The notes: generated by a model from the letters alone, not told the origin. A DNA stretch of 64,000 bases from Rufibacter tibetensis (GCF_001310085.1 NZ_CP012643.1:1829001-1893000); one strand, 5' to 3'. Positions 17,938 through 27,705 are shown, numbered from the stretch's first letter. A program made the numbers and translations.

Positions 17938-18231
17938 TTATTTCACTTCTTCATAATCTACGTACTCGCCGCCGGGGAAGTCCTTGCGCGGACGCTTGTC
18001 ATCGGGCACAAAGGCTACCTTTACCCTGTCGCCACCAGAGGAAGACTGGCTTTTGTTCTGTTGCTGGTATTGCTGGTTATAAGGCTGCTGCGGTTGGCCT
18101 TGAAAGGAGGCGTACTCCTGGGCCTTGCGCATTTGTTTCTGGACAAACGTTTTAAGAAGAAAGCGGATGATGTACGGCATAAGGTACCGCAACAAAAACA
18201 TCACCGCCAGCATAATCAAAAAGAATTTCAC
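17938..18231 (-). CDS. DUF4834 small membrane protein
   Basis: The 97-residue product has one N-terminal membrane helix (MKFFLIMLAVMFLLRYLMPY), a basic stretch FVQKQMRKAQEYASF, a Gln/Ser-rich linker, and a C-terminal RPRKDFPGGEYVDYEEVK that is typical of DUF4834. It starts with GTG, whose first G is the last base of the upstream TAG, so translation is coupled to the FkbM methyltransferase gene. Function is unknown. The family is confined to Bacteroidota as far as I know. Confidence 0.85.
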   Translation of the reverse strand: MKFFLIMLAVMFLLRYLMPYIIRFLLKTFVQKQMRKAQEYASFQGQPQQPYNQQYQQQNKSQSSSGGDRVKVAFVPDDKRPRKDFPGGEYVDYEEVK

Positions 18232-18983
18232 TAGGCGTATGGGTTTGGTTTAAAGTAAAAGTCGCCGCCCTGGTACTCGTCAATCTCCTGCGGGCTACAG
18301 GCAGATAACGTCTGTTTGTCTGTTAACGTGTACACCCCGTACCCTAACCGGGTTAAGATCTCTACCACGGCACGGCGGTTTTCGGCTCCGTTCAGCTCTG
18401 TCTGGATCAACGGTTTGTGGCGTTTTATAGTTTCCTGCAGGTGAGCAAACACCTGGTGTTCATAACCTTCCACGTCGCATTTGATGAAATGAAGCTGCTC
18501 TAACTCTGCAAACAGCTCATCTGGCACGCGCATCTCTACCTGGTAGGTCTGGGCGTATTGCTCCTTCGCTGAACTCGCGATTTTGGTCATGCCGTGGTGC
18601 ACCAGACCATTGCGCACGGGCGTGCCCATCTCAATGGTGGTGTTCTCTCCACCCAGGGCAAACGGCAGCAGCGTGAGGTTGTCTATTCCGCTGGCCCGCA
18701 CGTTGTCTCGCCAGATACGGCCAAACAGCGGCACCGGCTCCACAGCCAGTACTTTCCCGTTCGGCCCCGCCAACCGTGACAGGAAAGTGGAATAGTAGCC
18801 CAGGTTTGCCCCAATGTCTATGCACGTAGACCCCGGACGGATGATTTTGCGCAGGAAGAACAGCTCTGGATACTTTTCACGGCCCCGGCCCGAGCCTACC
18901 ATGATGATGTACATCCGGCTGACCAGACGCAGATAGCTCTCAAACCCGAGCGCCTTGACCAATAATTTACGGAGAAGTTTCAC
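18231..18983 (-). CDS. FkbM-family SAM-dependent methyltransferase
   Basis: The 250-residue product carries the FkbM methyltransferase fold: motif I ACIDIGANLGYYSTFLSR is present as TCIDIGANLGYYS, then KVLAVEPVP (motif II), NLTLLPFALGG, and IKCDVEGYEHQVF near the end. It starts with GTG at 18983. FkbM enzymes methylate sugars or polyketides, often in exopolysaccharide pathways. The next gene on the strand is a GTG-coupled DUF4834 gene, then a YfhO membrane protein, so a cell-envelope role is plausible but not shown. Confidence 0.9.
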   Translation of the reverse strand: MKLLRKLLVKALGFESYLRLVSRMYIIMVGSGRGREKYPELFFLRKIIRPGSTCIDIGANLGYYSTFLSRLAGPNGKVLAVEPVPLFGRIWRDNVRASGIDNLTLLPFALGGENTTIEMGTPVRNGLVHHGMTKIASSAKEQYAQTYQVEMRVPDELFAELEQLHFIKCDVEGYEHQVFAHLQETIKRHKPLIQTELNGAENRRAVVEILTRLGYGVYTLTDKQTLSACSPQEIDEYQGGDFYFKPNPYA

Positions 18984-19263
18984 GCGGTAAAGTTCTGTAA
19001 TCTGAGGAGAGAAAACAAAAGAGATCGTTTTAGAGGTGTTTTGGGGAAAGCAGAAGTAAAACGGGGAAAAGAGATACTTCCCAAAGGAAAGACTTTAGAT
19101 GACACATCGAAGAACTTAGAATCCGATCCACTGAAGCAGACGGCTGCCATTATTCTATTTCCAGAGAAATTAACCCAAATTGAGATAAAGAGATCACTGC
19201 CTTTCTTCAAAAAAGACTTTGGCAGTTTCTTCAACCTGAAAAGTGCGTAGTAAGGTTATAAGC

Positions 19264-20529
19264 ATGTTTTCAACTGCCACTCCGGTTGCAACTAAGCATT
19301 ACGCTATGTTCCTGCTGCTATTTGCCTTTTTTCTGTTCTGGATTTGCTTGAGAGTGGGCAAGTGCCGCCGGTTTTTTGCAAGGCATGCATCGGCATGGGG
19401 ATGGCTTGGCGCAATTATCTTTGCGGCAGGCGCTACCCCCAACGCTTTTGCCCAGGCAGATTCTGCCGCAGCAGCAATGCCTGCCATGAAGCAGGAAAAA
19501 CCGCTTTTCTCCGTTGGCATCGGGGTGCAGCATGGCTTCATTTTCGCGCATTCTGTGGATGTACAGAACACTAAGGGCGCCCGTCCAACCGGCATTGAAA
19601 GCGTACTCAGCTGGCAGCGCAATGACTCCGCCACTTTTTCTCTCTGCAACTGCTACCCAGGCCAGGGCCTGCTGCTGTCCTATTACGATTACGACGTGGG
19701 GGTATTGGGTAAGAGCGGCACCACCGCTTATTTCCTGGAACCCACCTACCGACTTGGCGACCGGGTACTTCTCTCCTTTAAAGGCGCAGCAGGACTCTCC
19801 TACCTCACCAATCCTTATGATAGCATCGACAACCCGGGCAACCAATCATATAGTACCCGCGTGAGCGCCTATTTGCTGGTGGGTGTAGGTGCCTGGGTGC
19901 GGCTAGCGGAGCGGTGGTGGCTGAACCCGAGTGTCAATTATCAGCACATTTCTAATGGAGGTTTGCGCCAACCCAACAAAGGCATCAACTGGCCCACGGC
20001 TGGCGTGGCGGTCAGCTACCAACCCAACTCCCGCCCGTGGTATTCCGGTACGCGAACCACCGAAAAATACTGGCGAAACTACGCTACCCGCTACGATGTT
20101 GCTTTGCTGGGCAACATACGCCGGGGCTCTGATGGGGCCGGTAACCGCAAAAGGTACCCGATGGGCGGGCTGGCGCTGCAGGCTGGCCGTCAGGTGGGCC
20201 GCCTGAGTATGCTCACGCTGGGAGTTGAAGCCTACCATGACAAGGAGCTTCAAGCCAGAATGCGAAGAGAAGGCCTTACTGCAAGTCCAGTGAAAGCGGG
20301 GCTGCTGCTGGGGCACGAGTTTTTGCTAGGCCGGTTTCTGTTCAGCCAACGCTTGGGCGCGTACGTCTTTGACCAAACGCCTTACTACGACCGCCTCTTC
20401 CACCGCTGGGGCTTGCAGTACCGCGTAAATCGCCACTTCAGCGCGGGCTTTCAGTTGCTGGCCCACCGGCAGACAGCAGAGTTTGTAGACTTCCGGCTGG
20501 CTTATACTTTTCAGAAGCAATATGAATAG
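19264..20529 (+). CDS. PagL-like acyloxyacyl hydrolase (lipid A deacylase family), with long N-terminal extension
   Basis: The C-terminal ~330 residues form a PagL-type outer-membrane beta-barrel with YQHISNGGLRQPNKGIN, which carries the catalytic His228 and Ser230 (numbering from the ATG at 19264). PagL removes a 3-linked acyl chain from lipid A. The N terminus is odd: a hydrophobic stretch at residues 17-29 (MFLLLFAFFLFWI) comes before a basic segment and a second, signal-like one ending ATPNAFAQA at about residue 64. Either the true start is at a later codon or the protein has an extra anchor. A GTG at 19243 is also in frame. The barrel ends in a basic FQKQYE instead of a terminal Phe. No neighbour is clearly linked. 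Confidence 0.78.
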   Translation: MFSTATPVATKHYAMFLLLFAFFLFWICLRVGKCRRFFARHASAWGWLGAIIFAAGATPNAFAQADSAAAAMPAMKQEKPLFSVGIGVQHGFIFAHSVDVQNTKGARPTGIESVLSWQRNDSATFSLCNCYPGQGLLLSYYDYDVGVLGKSGTTAYFLEPTYRLGDRVLLSFKGAAGLSYLTNPYDSIDNPGNQSYSTRVSAYLLVGVGAWVRLAERWWLNPSVNYQHISNGGLRQPNKGINWPTAGVAVSYQPNSRPWYSGTRTTEKYWRNYATRYDVALLGNIRRGSDGAGNRKRYPMGGLALQAGRQVGRLSMLTLGVEAYHDKELQARMRREGLTASPVKAGLLLGHEFLLGRFLFSQRLGAYVFDQTPYYDRLFHRWGLQYRVNRHFSAGFQLLAHRQTAEFVDFRLAYTFQKQYE

Positions 20530-20700
20530 GATTCTCCAAGGCAATGTTCCCGAATCTGGAGAGAGAACATAGGGAAGCGTTTTAGAAGCGATTTGAGGAA
20601 ATTAGTTCAGGAAAAGTATTTTTAAAATTATATATCTTTTATCTTAAATTACATTACAACAAGACTTTCCTCTTTAAACTGCTCCTTTAACCCATTCAAT

Positions 20701-22437
20701 ATGAAAGCATTTGTATCTCTGATACTGGTATACCTGTTTCTGCTCCCGGGTTATGTTTCTGCGCAACAGAAGGCGGTTCATCCGGAAATTGCAACCGTGT
20801 TGGAGGCCATCAAGGATTTCGAGAAACGAGAAAGGGCAGCGGATAGCAGCAGGGGTTTTGTGCTGGGCTCACACACGGAGCCTGCGTATCAAAGGAAGTA
20901 CACTTTCTATAAAAAGGCGAACGACCAAGTAAAGGCCATCAACAAAAACGCGCTCTCCTTTGGCGACCAGATTAATCTTGAGTTATTGCAGCACCGGCTC
21001 CTGGACGAACTAGCCAACTATCAGTTTAAATCGTATCTCAACCCCATTCTTTCAGACGAGGGCTTTCACACCAGGCTTGTCTACCGGACCAGGGCAATCC
21101 TGAAAACAAAAAAAGAGGCCGAGAACTACCTTACGTTGCTGAGGGATATTCCAAGGTATGTGGAGGAACACCTCCAGCTCATGCGCAAAGGACTGGCCGC
21201 TGGCATTAGTCAACCCAAAATTATCCTGAAAGGCTACGAAAACACCTACACCCAACACCTGGTAGATTCGGTAGAAAAATCTGTTTTCTGGCAGCCGTTT
21301 GCGGTCAAACCTACCGGTATTCCAGAACCAGACTGGCAGCGCTTACAAAATACAGCCAGGCAAGTGATCAAACAAGAGGTCATCGGCAGTTTTCAGAAGA
21401 TCAAAACCTTCTTTGACCAGGAATACCTTCCCAAAACCCGCACCACGTTGGGCGCGTCTCATTTCCCACAGGGGAAAGCGTTCTATGAAGACAGGGTTCG
21501 TCACTATACCACCACCTCGCTAACGTCAGAAGAAGTTTACCAGATCGGCTTGCAGGAAGTGGCCCGTCTCCAGGCCGAGATGCACAAGGTGATGCAACAG
21601 GTAAACTTCAAAGGAAGCTTTCAGGAGTTTGTCACCTTTCTCAGAATTGATCCCAAGTTCTATCCTAAGACAGAACTGGAGTTATTGAAAGAAGCCTCTT
21701 ACATCGCTAAAAAGATTGACGGCAAACTGCCTTCCCTTTTCGGCAAACTACCCCGGCAGCCGTATTCTGTGGCTCCCGTTCCTGCTTATCTGGCGCCCAC
21801 GTATACCACGGGCCGGTACTCAGGAAGCACCAAAGAGTACTATGTGAACACCTATACCTTGCCCAGCAGAAGCCTCTATACTTTAGAAGCCCTCACATTG
21901 CATGAGGCGGTGCCAGGCCATCACTTACAGATCAGTTTAAACCAGGAGCTGGATCATCTGCCCGCCTTCAGGAGGAATCTGTACATCAATGCTTTTGGGG
22001 AAGGCTGGGGTTTGTACAGTGAATACTTGGGCCAAGAAATGGGCTTGTACCAAGACCCCTACAGCTTATTTGGTCGGCTTACCTATGATATGTGGCGCGC
22101 CTGCCGCCTAGTAATTGATGTGGGGCTCCATACCAAAAACTGGACCCGGGAACAGGCCGTGGCCTATTTAGCAGACCACACCGCCCTTTCCCTACATGAA
22201 GTAAACACTGAAGTGAACCGGTACATTTCCTGGCCCGGTCAGGCACTGGCTTATAAAATTGGGGAACTGAAGATCATTGAAATGCGAAGGAAAGCGGAAG
22301 CTGCCTTGAAAGAGGATTTTGATGTACGGGCCTTTCATGACATGGTGCTCTCCAACGGAAGCGTCACCTTAGCCATTCTGGAAAAAATGACCCACCGTTT
22401 CATTCAAGACCAACTGAAGAAAAAGAAAGGCTCTTGA
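20701..22437 (+). CDS. DUF885 exported metallohydrolase-like protein
   Basis: The 578-residue product has a signal peptide (AFVSLILVYLFLLPGYVSAQ). The body is mainly helical and carries the DUF885 signature LTLHEAVPGHHLQ (His401, Glu402, His407, His408), followed by INAFGEGWGLYSEYLGQEMG. These are the expected metal ligands and base of a zincin-like site. DUF885 members are thought to be peptidases or esterases, but activity is rarely shown. Near the C terminus LSLHEVNTEVNRYISWPGQALAYKIGE fits the family. It converges with the SDR gene, with 29 bp between stops. Confidence 0.88.
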   Translation: MKAFVSLILVYLFLLPGYVSAQQKAVHPEIATVLEAIKDFEKRERAADSSRGFVLGSHTEPAYQRKYTFYKKANDQVKAINKNALSFGDQINLELLQHRLLDELANYQFKSYLNPILSDEGFHTRLVYRTRAILKTKKEAENYLTLLRDIPRYVEEHLQLMRKGLAAGISQPKIILKGYENTYTQHLVDSVEKSVFWQPFAVKPTGIPEPDWQRLQNTARQVIKQEVIGSFQKIKTFFDQEYLPKTRTTLGASHFPQGKAFYEDRVRHYTTTSLTSEEVYQIGLQEVARLQAEMHKVMQQVNFKGSFQEFVTFLRIDPKFYPKTELELLKEASYIAKKIDGKLPSLFGKLPRQPYSVAPVPAYLAPTYTTGRYSGSTKEYYVNTYTLPSRSLYTLEALTLHEAVPGHHLQISLNQELDHLPAFRRNLYINAFGEGWGLYSEYLGQEMGLYQDPYSLFGRLTYDMWRACRLVIDVGLHTKNWTREQAVAYLADHTALSLHEVNTEVNRYISWPGQALAYKIGELKIIEMRRKAEAALKEDFDVRAFHDMVLSNGSVTLAILEKMTHRFIQDQLKKKKGS

Positions 22438-22466
22438 GCTGACAAGCAGCAAGTAGCCATTAACCT

Positions 22467-23306
22467 CTAAGACTTTCTCCCTTTTACAAGACCCAGCTTT
22501 CTCAGCTTCTGTAGAGGGTGCTTCCGGATTAAATAGGAAAAGAGCCCAGGGAAGAGCCGCTTCACCCAGACACTGGCTATCTCAGAGCCGCCAATCAGGA
22601 CTTCGTTTTTACCTTTCGCTACCGCCTGGAGAATGCCGTGGGCGCAGGCTTCCGGGGAGATGCCGCTGGAGATAGATTCCTGCATTTTCCCGTACGCGGA
22701 GCCGTCTCCTTTCAGGGCCTTGACTGAGATATTGGTTTTCACCAAGCCAGGTATTACTATGGTGATCTTGACCTCATCGGTTTCCTGTTCTGCCCTTAGT
22801 GAGTCAAAGAATCCGTGCAAAGCATGTTTGGAGGCGGCATAAGCTCCAAGTTGCGGAATCCCATATTTACCGGACAAACTGCTGGTGACTACAAAGTGGC
22901 CCGCTCCTCTCGCTTTCATTAAAGGCAGCAAGGTTTTGGTGAGCACCACCGCACTGAAGAAGTTGACATCCATGACCTTTTTGATCAGCTCAACCTCTGT
23001 ATTAATGATCCGGTCCCTTACCGCGAAGCCGGCATTTAGAAAAACGTAGTCTATTCCATGATGGAGCCTCCAAGCCTGCGCAGCAATAGAAGGCAGTGAA
23101 TCGGTTTCTGCCATATCCGCGGTTAGGATGGTAACCTGATCTGGGTTGGTGCAGCTGGCTTTTACCACTTCCAGGTTTTCTACGCTTCGGGCCGAAAGAA
23201 TTAGAATGGCTCCTAACCTACTCAACTCAAGGGCAAGAGCAGCTCCAATGCCGCTGGAAGCACCAGTAATCCAAACCACTTTCGCATTGAAGCCTTGTAC
23301 CTGCAT
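22467..23306 (-). CDS. Short-chain dehydrogenase/reductase (SDR)
   Basis: The 279-residue product is a classical SDR: TGASSGIG at residues 14-21 binds the nicotinamide cofactor, NAG is at 91-93, the catalytic serine is in TSSLSGKYG (about 142), and YAASK has Tyr156 and Lys160. After the fold, a C-terminal basic segment (LFPGLFSYLIRKHPLQKLRKLG) could touch a membrane. Arg40-Ser41 after the second strand (LSARSVEN) favours NADP(H). The substrate is unknown. Confidence 0.93.
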   Translation of the reverse strand: MQVQGFNAKVVWITGASSGIGAALALELSRLGAILILSARSVENLEVVKASCTNPDQVTILTADMAETDSLPSIAAQAWRLHHGIDYVFLNAGFAVRDRIINTEVELIKKVMDVNFFSAVVLTKTLLPLMKARGAGHFVVTSSLSGKYGIPQLGAYAASKHALHGFFDSLRAEQETDEVKITIVIPGLVKTNISVKALKGDGSAYGKMQESISSGISPEACAHGILQAVAKGKNEVLIGGSEIASVWVKRLFPGLFSYLIRKHPLQKLRKLGLVKGRKS

Positions 23307-23599
23307 CTTAGTTTGAGTTAGTTATGCGTTGAACTTAGTATGGCGTGAAGGATTGGAAACGTTGATGAACAGGACCTTTTTCGTTTAAGGTCCAGAATTC
23401 AAAAAAGAAGCTAAAAACAGAAAGCCTACCAAGTCGGTGCTCTTTGAAAATGTTAAAAGCTTTTCCCTTTCTGTAGATGAACGGAAGAGAAGTTAAACAT
23501 TTCTTCTATTTGCTTTAAATAAGTTTTTCAGATTTTACTCTAAAAACAGAACCTGACAGCTTATCTTTAGAATTGGTTTCCTATGTTGTCGTTTGAAGT

Positions 23600-24826
23600 A
23601 TGGCCTTTCTCAGAGAACAATATCTGCTCCTCAGATGCGTAACCGCATCTATTTTCTGTCTATTCCTGCTTGGCTGCAAGGAATCAGGGAAAAAGACTAC
23701 CCTGTGGGGGAAGGACGAGGACAGCACGCAGAAGATTGCTGTTCCGGCATCGTTCACGGCAGACAGCATCCAGAAACTGAATCGCCAATTGGATTCAGTG
23801 TTCAAGCACTTTCATAAACGGCGTGGTTTTAACGGTACGGTGCTGGTGACCAAATATGACCAAGTGGTTTACAAGGGTGCCTTTGGGATGGCCGATTTTT
23901 ACAAGAAAGATTCGCTTACCGTAGAAACTGCCTTCCAGTTAGCGTCGGTGTCTAAGCAATTCACGGCCATGGCCATCATGATGCTGAAAGAAGAGGGCAA
24001 ACTCACCTATGAAGACAGTTTGCAGCAGTATTTCCCCAACTTCCCGTACAAAGGCATCACCATCAGGCAACTGCTCACCCACCAGTCGGGCTTGTCTAAC
24101 TACACCTATTTCAGTGACAAACTCTGGCCAGACCGCAACAAAGCCCTTACCAACCAGGATGTGGTAAATTTGATGGTTACCCATCAGCCTAAACCTTACT
24201 TCAAGCCTAATACGCGCTTTGACTACAGCAACACCGGCTACAGTTTGCTGGCCTCCATTGTAGAACAGGTTTCAGAAATGCCTTTCGCCAATTTCCTGCG
24301 GGAGCGCATCTTTGACCCGCTGGAGATGACCCACACCTTCACCTACAGCCCAGATTTACTTACGCTCACCGGCAAAGTAGCTACGGGCCACACCCGTTTC
24401 CGGCAGAAAAGAACGACTGACTATTTAGACACGGTGCTGGGCGACAAAGGCGTGTACTCTACAGTGGAAGACCTTTACAAATGGGACCAGGCACTGTACA
24501 CGCAGAAACTGGTCACCCACGAAACCCTGCATGAAGCCTTCACCGGCACCCGTCACGACAAGAAGCAGAAAGAAGACTACGGTTTTGGCTGGCGCATCCG
24601 GCCGCTGGAGAACGGGGATACGGCGGTGTACCATGGCGGCTTATGGCACGGGTATTCTACTTATCTCTTGCGTAACCCCAAAGAGCATAGTGCCCTCATT
24701 ATTCTGAGCAACCTGCCAAACGGGAGCTTCAGCTACCTGCAGGAAATACGCAAGTTCTTGTACCCTGCCCACCCAGACAGTGCCACTGCGGAGCATAAAA
24801 AGGTGGTGGCCAGCGCCAGCAGATAA
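23600..24826 (+). CDS. Serine hydrolase, beta-lactamase/PBP-fold lipoprotein
   Basis: The 408-residue product has a lipobox FLLGC (Cys26). It has the class C beta-lactamase/DD-peptidase fold with SVSK (Ser116, Lys119) as motif I and YSN (Tyr209-Asn211) as motif II; the third motif looks like HGGLWHGYST near residue 345. Such proteins are D-aminopeptidases, esterases or penicillin-recognising enzymes. The exact substrate cannot be read. It is exported and lipidated, so it acts at the envelope. It converges with the LLM oxidoreductase gene and shares a terminator with it. Confidence 0.9.
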   Translation: MAFLREQYLLLRCVTASIFCLFLLGCKESGKKTTLWGKDEDSTQKIAVPASFTADSIQKLNRQLDSVFKHFHKRRGFNGTVLVTKYDQVVYKGAFGMADFYKKDSLTVETAFQLASVSKQFTAMAIMMLKEEGKLTYEDSLQQYFPNFPYKGITIRQLLTHQSGLSNYTYFSDKLWPDRNKALTNQDVVNLMVTHQPKPYFKPNTRFDYSNTGYSLLASIVEQVSEMPFANFLRERIFDPLEMTHTFTYSPDLLTLTGKVATGHTRFRQKRTTDYLDTVLGDKGVYSTVEDLYKWDQALYTQKLVTHETLHEAFTGTRHDKKQKEDYGFGWRIRPLENGDTAVYHGGLWHGYSTYLLRNPKEHSALIILSNLPNGSFSYLQEIRKFLYPAHPDSATAEHKKVVASASR

Positions 24827-24860
24827 GGGTATTTAACTTAAGCTAATAAGATTACTTATA

Positions 24861-24900
24861 TAGGGGAGAAGGTATAGCAAGTTCTATGCCTTCTCCCCTA
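24861..24900. terminator. Bidirectional terminator between convergent genes
   Basis: A 17-bp stem (24861-24877 with 24884-24900, one G-T pair) encloses the loop CAAGTT. Its right arm lies inside the last codons of the minus-strand gene at 24884-25924. It ends the beta-lactamase-fold gene on the plus strand. Confidence 0.82.
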
Positions 24901-25924
24901 TTGCTTTCTTCACCGCCGGAGCCACTACCATGCCCAGCAACTCGATGGCGTGCATGACCTGGGCGTGCGGCATAGTCCCCACGCTGATGTGCAGCAGGAA
25001 ACGGGTATTGCCAAACAGCTCATGCTCCCACAAGATTTTGTCTATGACCTGTTGCGGACTGCCTACCAACAAAGAGCCTTCGGGGCCGCGCATAAAATCG
25101 TATTGCTCGCGGCTCATGCCAGACCAGCCGCGTTCCTGCCCTATCTTGCCCATGAGGTAAGCATAAGGTCCATAGAACTCATTAGCCGCTTTTTGAGAAT
25201 CATCGGCTATGTAGCCGTGTGAGTTAATGGCGAGTTGTAGCTTTTCTATGTGATGGCCAGACTGCAGGTAGGTTTTTTTATACAGGTCCGTAAACGGCAC
25301 AAACCGCTCTGGCATGCCCCCAATAATGGCCAGGGCCAAAGGCAAACCATGTTGTGCCGCCCGTATCACAGACGCGGGGGTGCCACCCACTGCTACCCAA
25401 ATGGGCAACTCCGCCTGGTGTGGTCTGGGGTACACGCCTAAATCATCAATAGCCGCACGATGCTTTCCAGACCAGGTGACCTTTTCGCTTTTATTTAACT
25501 TAATGAGCAGTTCCAGCTTTTCAGAGAACAGCTCATTGTAGTCGTTCAGGTCCTGCCCGAACAGCGGAAAAGATTCAATAAAAGAACCCCGGCCCGCCAT
25601 GATCTCGGCCCTACCTTCTGAGAGCAAATCCACATGCGCAAAATCCTGGAACACCCGCACCGGATCATCTGAACTCAGCACCGTCACGGCACTGGAGAGT
25701 TTGATGTTCTTGGTTTTCACGGCTGCGGCGGCCAGCACTACCGCTGGCGAGGAGACTATGAAATCGGGCCGGTGGTGCTCGCCAATGGAGAACACATCCA
25801 GCCCTACCTGGTCGGCGAGCTCAATTTCTTCCATCAGGTTGCGCATCCGCTCATGCGGAGGAAGCACTTTCCCGGTGGCCGGGTCTGGGGTATTTTCTAC
25901 GAAGGTGGTGATGCCTATTTCCAT
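24884..25924 (-). CDS. LLM-class (luciferase-like) flavin-dependent oxidoreductase
   Basis: The 346-residue product is a single bacterial-luciferase TIM-barrel domain. It begins MEIGITTFVEN and has the family signs DVFSIGEHHRPDFIVSSPAV, KLSSAVTVLSSDDPVRVFQDFAHVDLLSEGRAEIMAGRG and IDKILWEHELFG near the end. These enzymes use reduced FMN or F420 to oxidise varied substrates. Its start diverges from the pirin gene at 26051, with 126 bp between the starts. The cognate flavin reductase is not in the window. Confidence 0.92.
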   Translation of the reverse strand: MEIGITTFVENTPDPATGKVLPPHERMRNLMEEIELADQVGLDVFSIGEHHRPDFIVSSPAVVLAAAAVKTKNIKLSSAVTVLSSDDPVRVFQDFAHVDLLSEGRAEIMAGRGSFIESFPLFGQDLNDYNELFSEKLELLIKLNKSEKVTWSGKHRAAIDDLGVYPRPHQAELPIWVAVGGTPASVIRAAQHGLPLALAIIGGMPERFVPFTDLYKKTYLQSGHHIEKLQLAINSHGYIADDSQKAANEFYGPYAYLMGKIGQERGWSGMSREQYDFMRGPEGSLLVGSPQQVIDKILWEHELFGNTRFLLHISVGTMPHAQVMHAIELLGMVVAPAVKKAIGEKA

Positions 25925-26050
25925 AATCTAATGTTACTACATCTGTTTAGAACGACAAAAGCGCGAAGGGGTTGAACAAGCTGGTATTTTCTGGACGCCA
26001 CCTATTTTGCGGCAGTCCTCTTTGTATCCTTTTGTTTTCCAGCTATATTC

Positions 26051-26989
26051 ATGAAAACACTTCTAAAACAGGGTATGTTAGACATTGTCATAGAAGCCCG
26101 GAAAGCCTCATTGGCGCCCGGAATGGACGTACGCCGAATCCTCCCATTCCGCCAGCGCCGGATGGTGGGTCCCTTTATCTTCATGGACCATGCGGGCCCG
26201 GTAGATGTGCAACCGCCCTTGGTAACCAATATGGACGTATTGCCCCATCCGCACATTGGCTTGTCTACCGTCAGCTACTTGTTTGGCGGACAGGTCATGC
26301 ACCGTGACAGCTTGGGCGTGGAGCAGATCATCCGCCCCGGCGAAGTGAACTGGATGACGGCTGGCAGTGGCATTGCACATTCTGAGCGGTTTGAAGACCC
26401 GGCGGCATTGGCCGGCGGAAACCTGGAGATGATCCAGACGTGGGTGGCCCTTCCCGAAAAAGACGAGGAAGCAGCCCCAGCCTTTGACAATTACAAACCC
26501 GAACAATTACCCATCTTTACCGAGGCCGGCGTGTGGATGCGCCTGATTGCCGGGGATGCGTATGGCCTGAGAAATGGCGTTAAAACACATTCACCTCTTT
26601 TCTACCTGCACGTAGTGCTGGAGCAGGGAGCCCGTTTCGGGTTGCCCAAAGAACATTCTGAACGGGGCATTTACGTGGTCAAAGGAAGCGTGGAGGTCTC
26701 CGGCCGCACCTACACCATCGGGCAGATGCTGGTTTTCAGCAAAGGCGTAGATCCTATCATACTGGCCAAAGAACCTTCCACCCTGATGATGCTGGGCGGC
26801 GAACCGCTGGGTGAACGGTTTATCTGGTGGAATTTTGTTTCCAGCAGGAAAGAGCGCATTGAACAAGCCAAAGCTGATTGGAAAGAAGGACGAATTCTCT
26901 TGCCCCCTACCGATAACCACGAGTTTGTGCCCTTACCCGAAGACAAGTCTAGGCCGGCTGGTAGCCCTTCGCCGCAGGCACTTTCTTAA
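26051..26989 (+). CDS. Pirin-family bicupin protein
   Basis: The 312-residue product has the pirin metal site in the N-terminal cupin: HPHIG with His66 and His68, and GSGIAHSE with His110 and Glu112. The rest of the N-cupin shows GPFIFMDHAGP and GEVNWMTAGSG. The C-terminal cupin holds GIYVVKGSVEVSGRTYTIGQ. Pirins bind iron. Some have quercetin dioxygenase activity, and some act as redox sensors or co-regulators. A likely promoter lies in the 126-bp gap to the LLM gene. A CAGGC-AAAT-GCCTG hairpin follows the stop without a T tract. Confidence 0.93.
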   Translation: MKTLLKQGMLDIVIEARKASLAPGMDVRRILPFRQRRMVGPFIFMDHAGPVDVQPPLVTNMDVLPHPHIGLSTVSYLFGGQVMHRDSLGVEQIIRPGEVNWMTAGSGIAHSERFEDPAALAGGNLEMIQTWVALPEKDEEAAPAFDNYKPEQLPIFTEAGVWMRLIAGDAYGLRNGVKTHSPLFYLHVVLEQGARFGLPKEHSERGIYVVKGSVEVSGRTYTIGQMLVFSKGVDPIILAKEPSTLMMLGGEPLGERFIWWNFVSSRKERIEQAKADWKEGRILLPPTDNHEFVPLPEDKSRPAGSPSPQALS

Positions 26990-27159
26990 TTTAGAACTTC
27001 CCCCGCAGGCAAATGCCTGAGCCTGAAGCCACCCCAGAGATCTACCAACGATCAACTCATGAATCTGACTCTAGAAACCAGGTGGAGACCAGAAGCCACA
27101 TCTAAACGGGGCGATTCCGAAAAGCCAGACGAGTAGGTTTACCTCAAACAGTTAAAGTC

Positions 27160-27432
27160 ATGCCCAAGTATTTGATTGAACGGGAAGTTCCCGGTGCCGG
27201 TCAACTAACTGCCGAGCAACTAAAAGGCATTTCACAAACCTCTTGTAATGTATTGTCTCAAATGGGCCCTCAGATCCAGTGGCAGCAAAGCTATGTGGCT
27301 GGAGACAAGATCTACTGCGTGTACATTGCACCCAATGAAGAAACGATCAGAGAGCATGCCACCAAAGGCGGGTTTCCGGCAAACTCTGTAAAGGAGGTCC
27401 CTTTCATTATTGCCCCCACTACTGCAGAGTAA
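27160..27432 (+). CDS. DUF4242 small protein
   Basis: The 90-residue product is a single DUF4242 domain: MPKYLIEREVPGAGQLTAEQL, then QWQQSYVAGDKIYCVYIAPNEETIREHATKGGFPANSV. The fold is a ferredoxin-like alpha-beta unit. A Streptomyces member binds nickel, but the role here is unknown. It sits 170 bp after pirin on the same strand. The two might share a transcript, as no clear terminator separates them. Confidence 0.85.
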   Translation: MPKYLIEREVPGAGQLTAEQLKGISQTSCNVLSQMGPQIQWQQSYVAGDKIYCVYIAPNEETIREHATKGGFPANSVKEVPFIIAPTTAE

Positions 27433-27668
27433 AGCTGAGGGCTTTTACAAAAGCACCCCAAAACCCGTTTTATTTAAGCGCTTTTATAGAAGCGACAGAT
27501 TACGTCTGTCTGTGTTTACTTTGTTCATCGCTCTTAAGTAACAGTTTACATAAGCTGGAATGAGCACCAGGCAAAAACCTTTCCTGGTAAATGAAGTGCT
27601 TTCCAGCTGCTAGCGTTTGTTGATCATTGTTTCAAAAGTTAGCCATATACACCCCTAAAAAAGAAAAT

Positions 27669-27705
27669 CCCCTCTGGATCAGTGTTTGACACTAACCCAG
27701 AGGGG
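27669..27705 (-). terminator. Terminator of the lipoprotein gene at 27766-28704
   Basis: CCCCTCTGG (27669-27677) pairs with CCAGAGGGG (27697-27705), with a small AGTGT/ACACT stem in the loop. On the minus strand it is followed by a T-rich tract. The 333-bp gap between the DUF4242 gene and the next gene also holds a degenerate GTTTT-palindrome near 27465 and an ACCAGG/CCTGGT hairpin near 27570; I see no gene there. Confidence 0.82.

Noticed and set aside
18980-19234. 84-residue minus-strand open frame upstream of the FkbM gene
   Set aside because: It lies in the gap between divergent genes, Phe/Ser-rich, with no recognisable domain.
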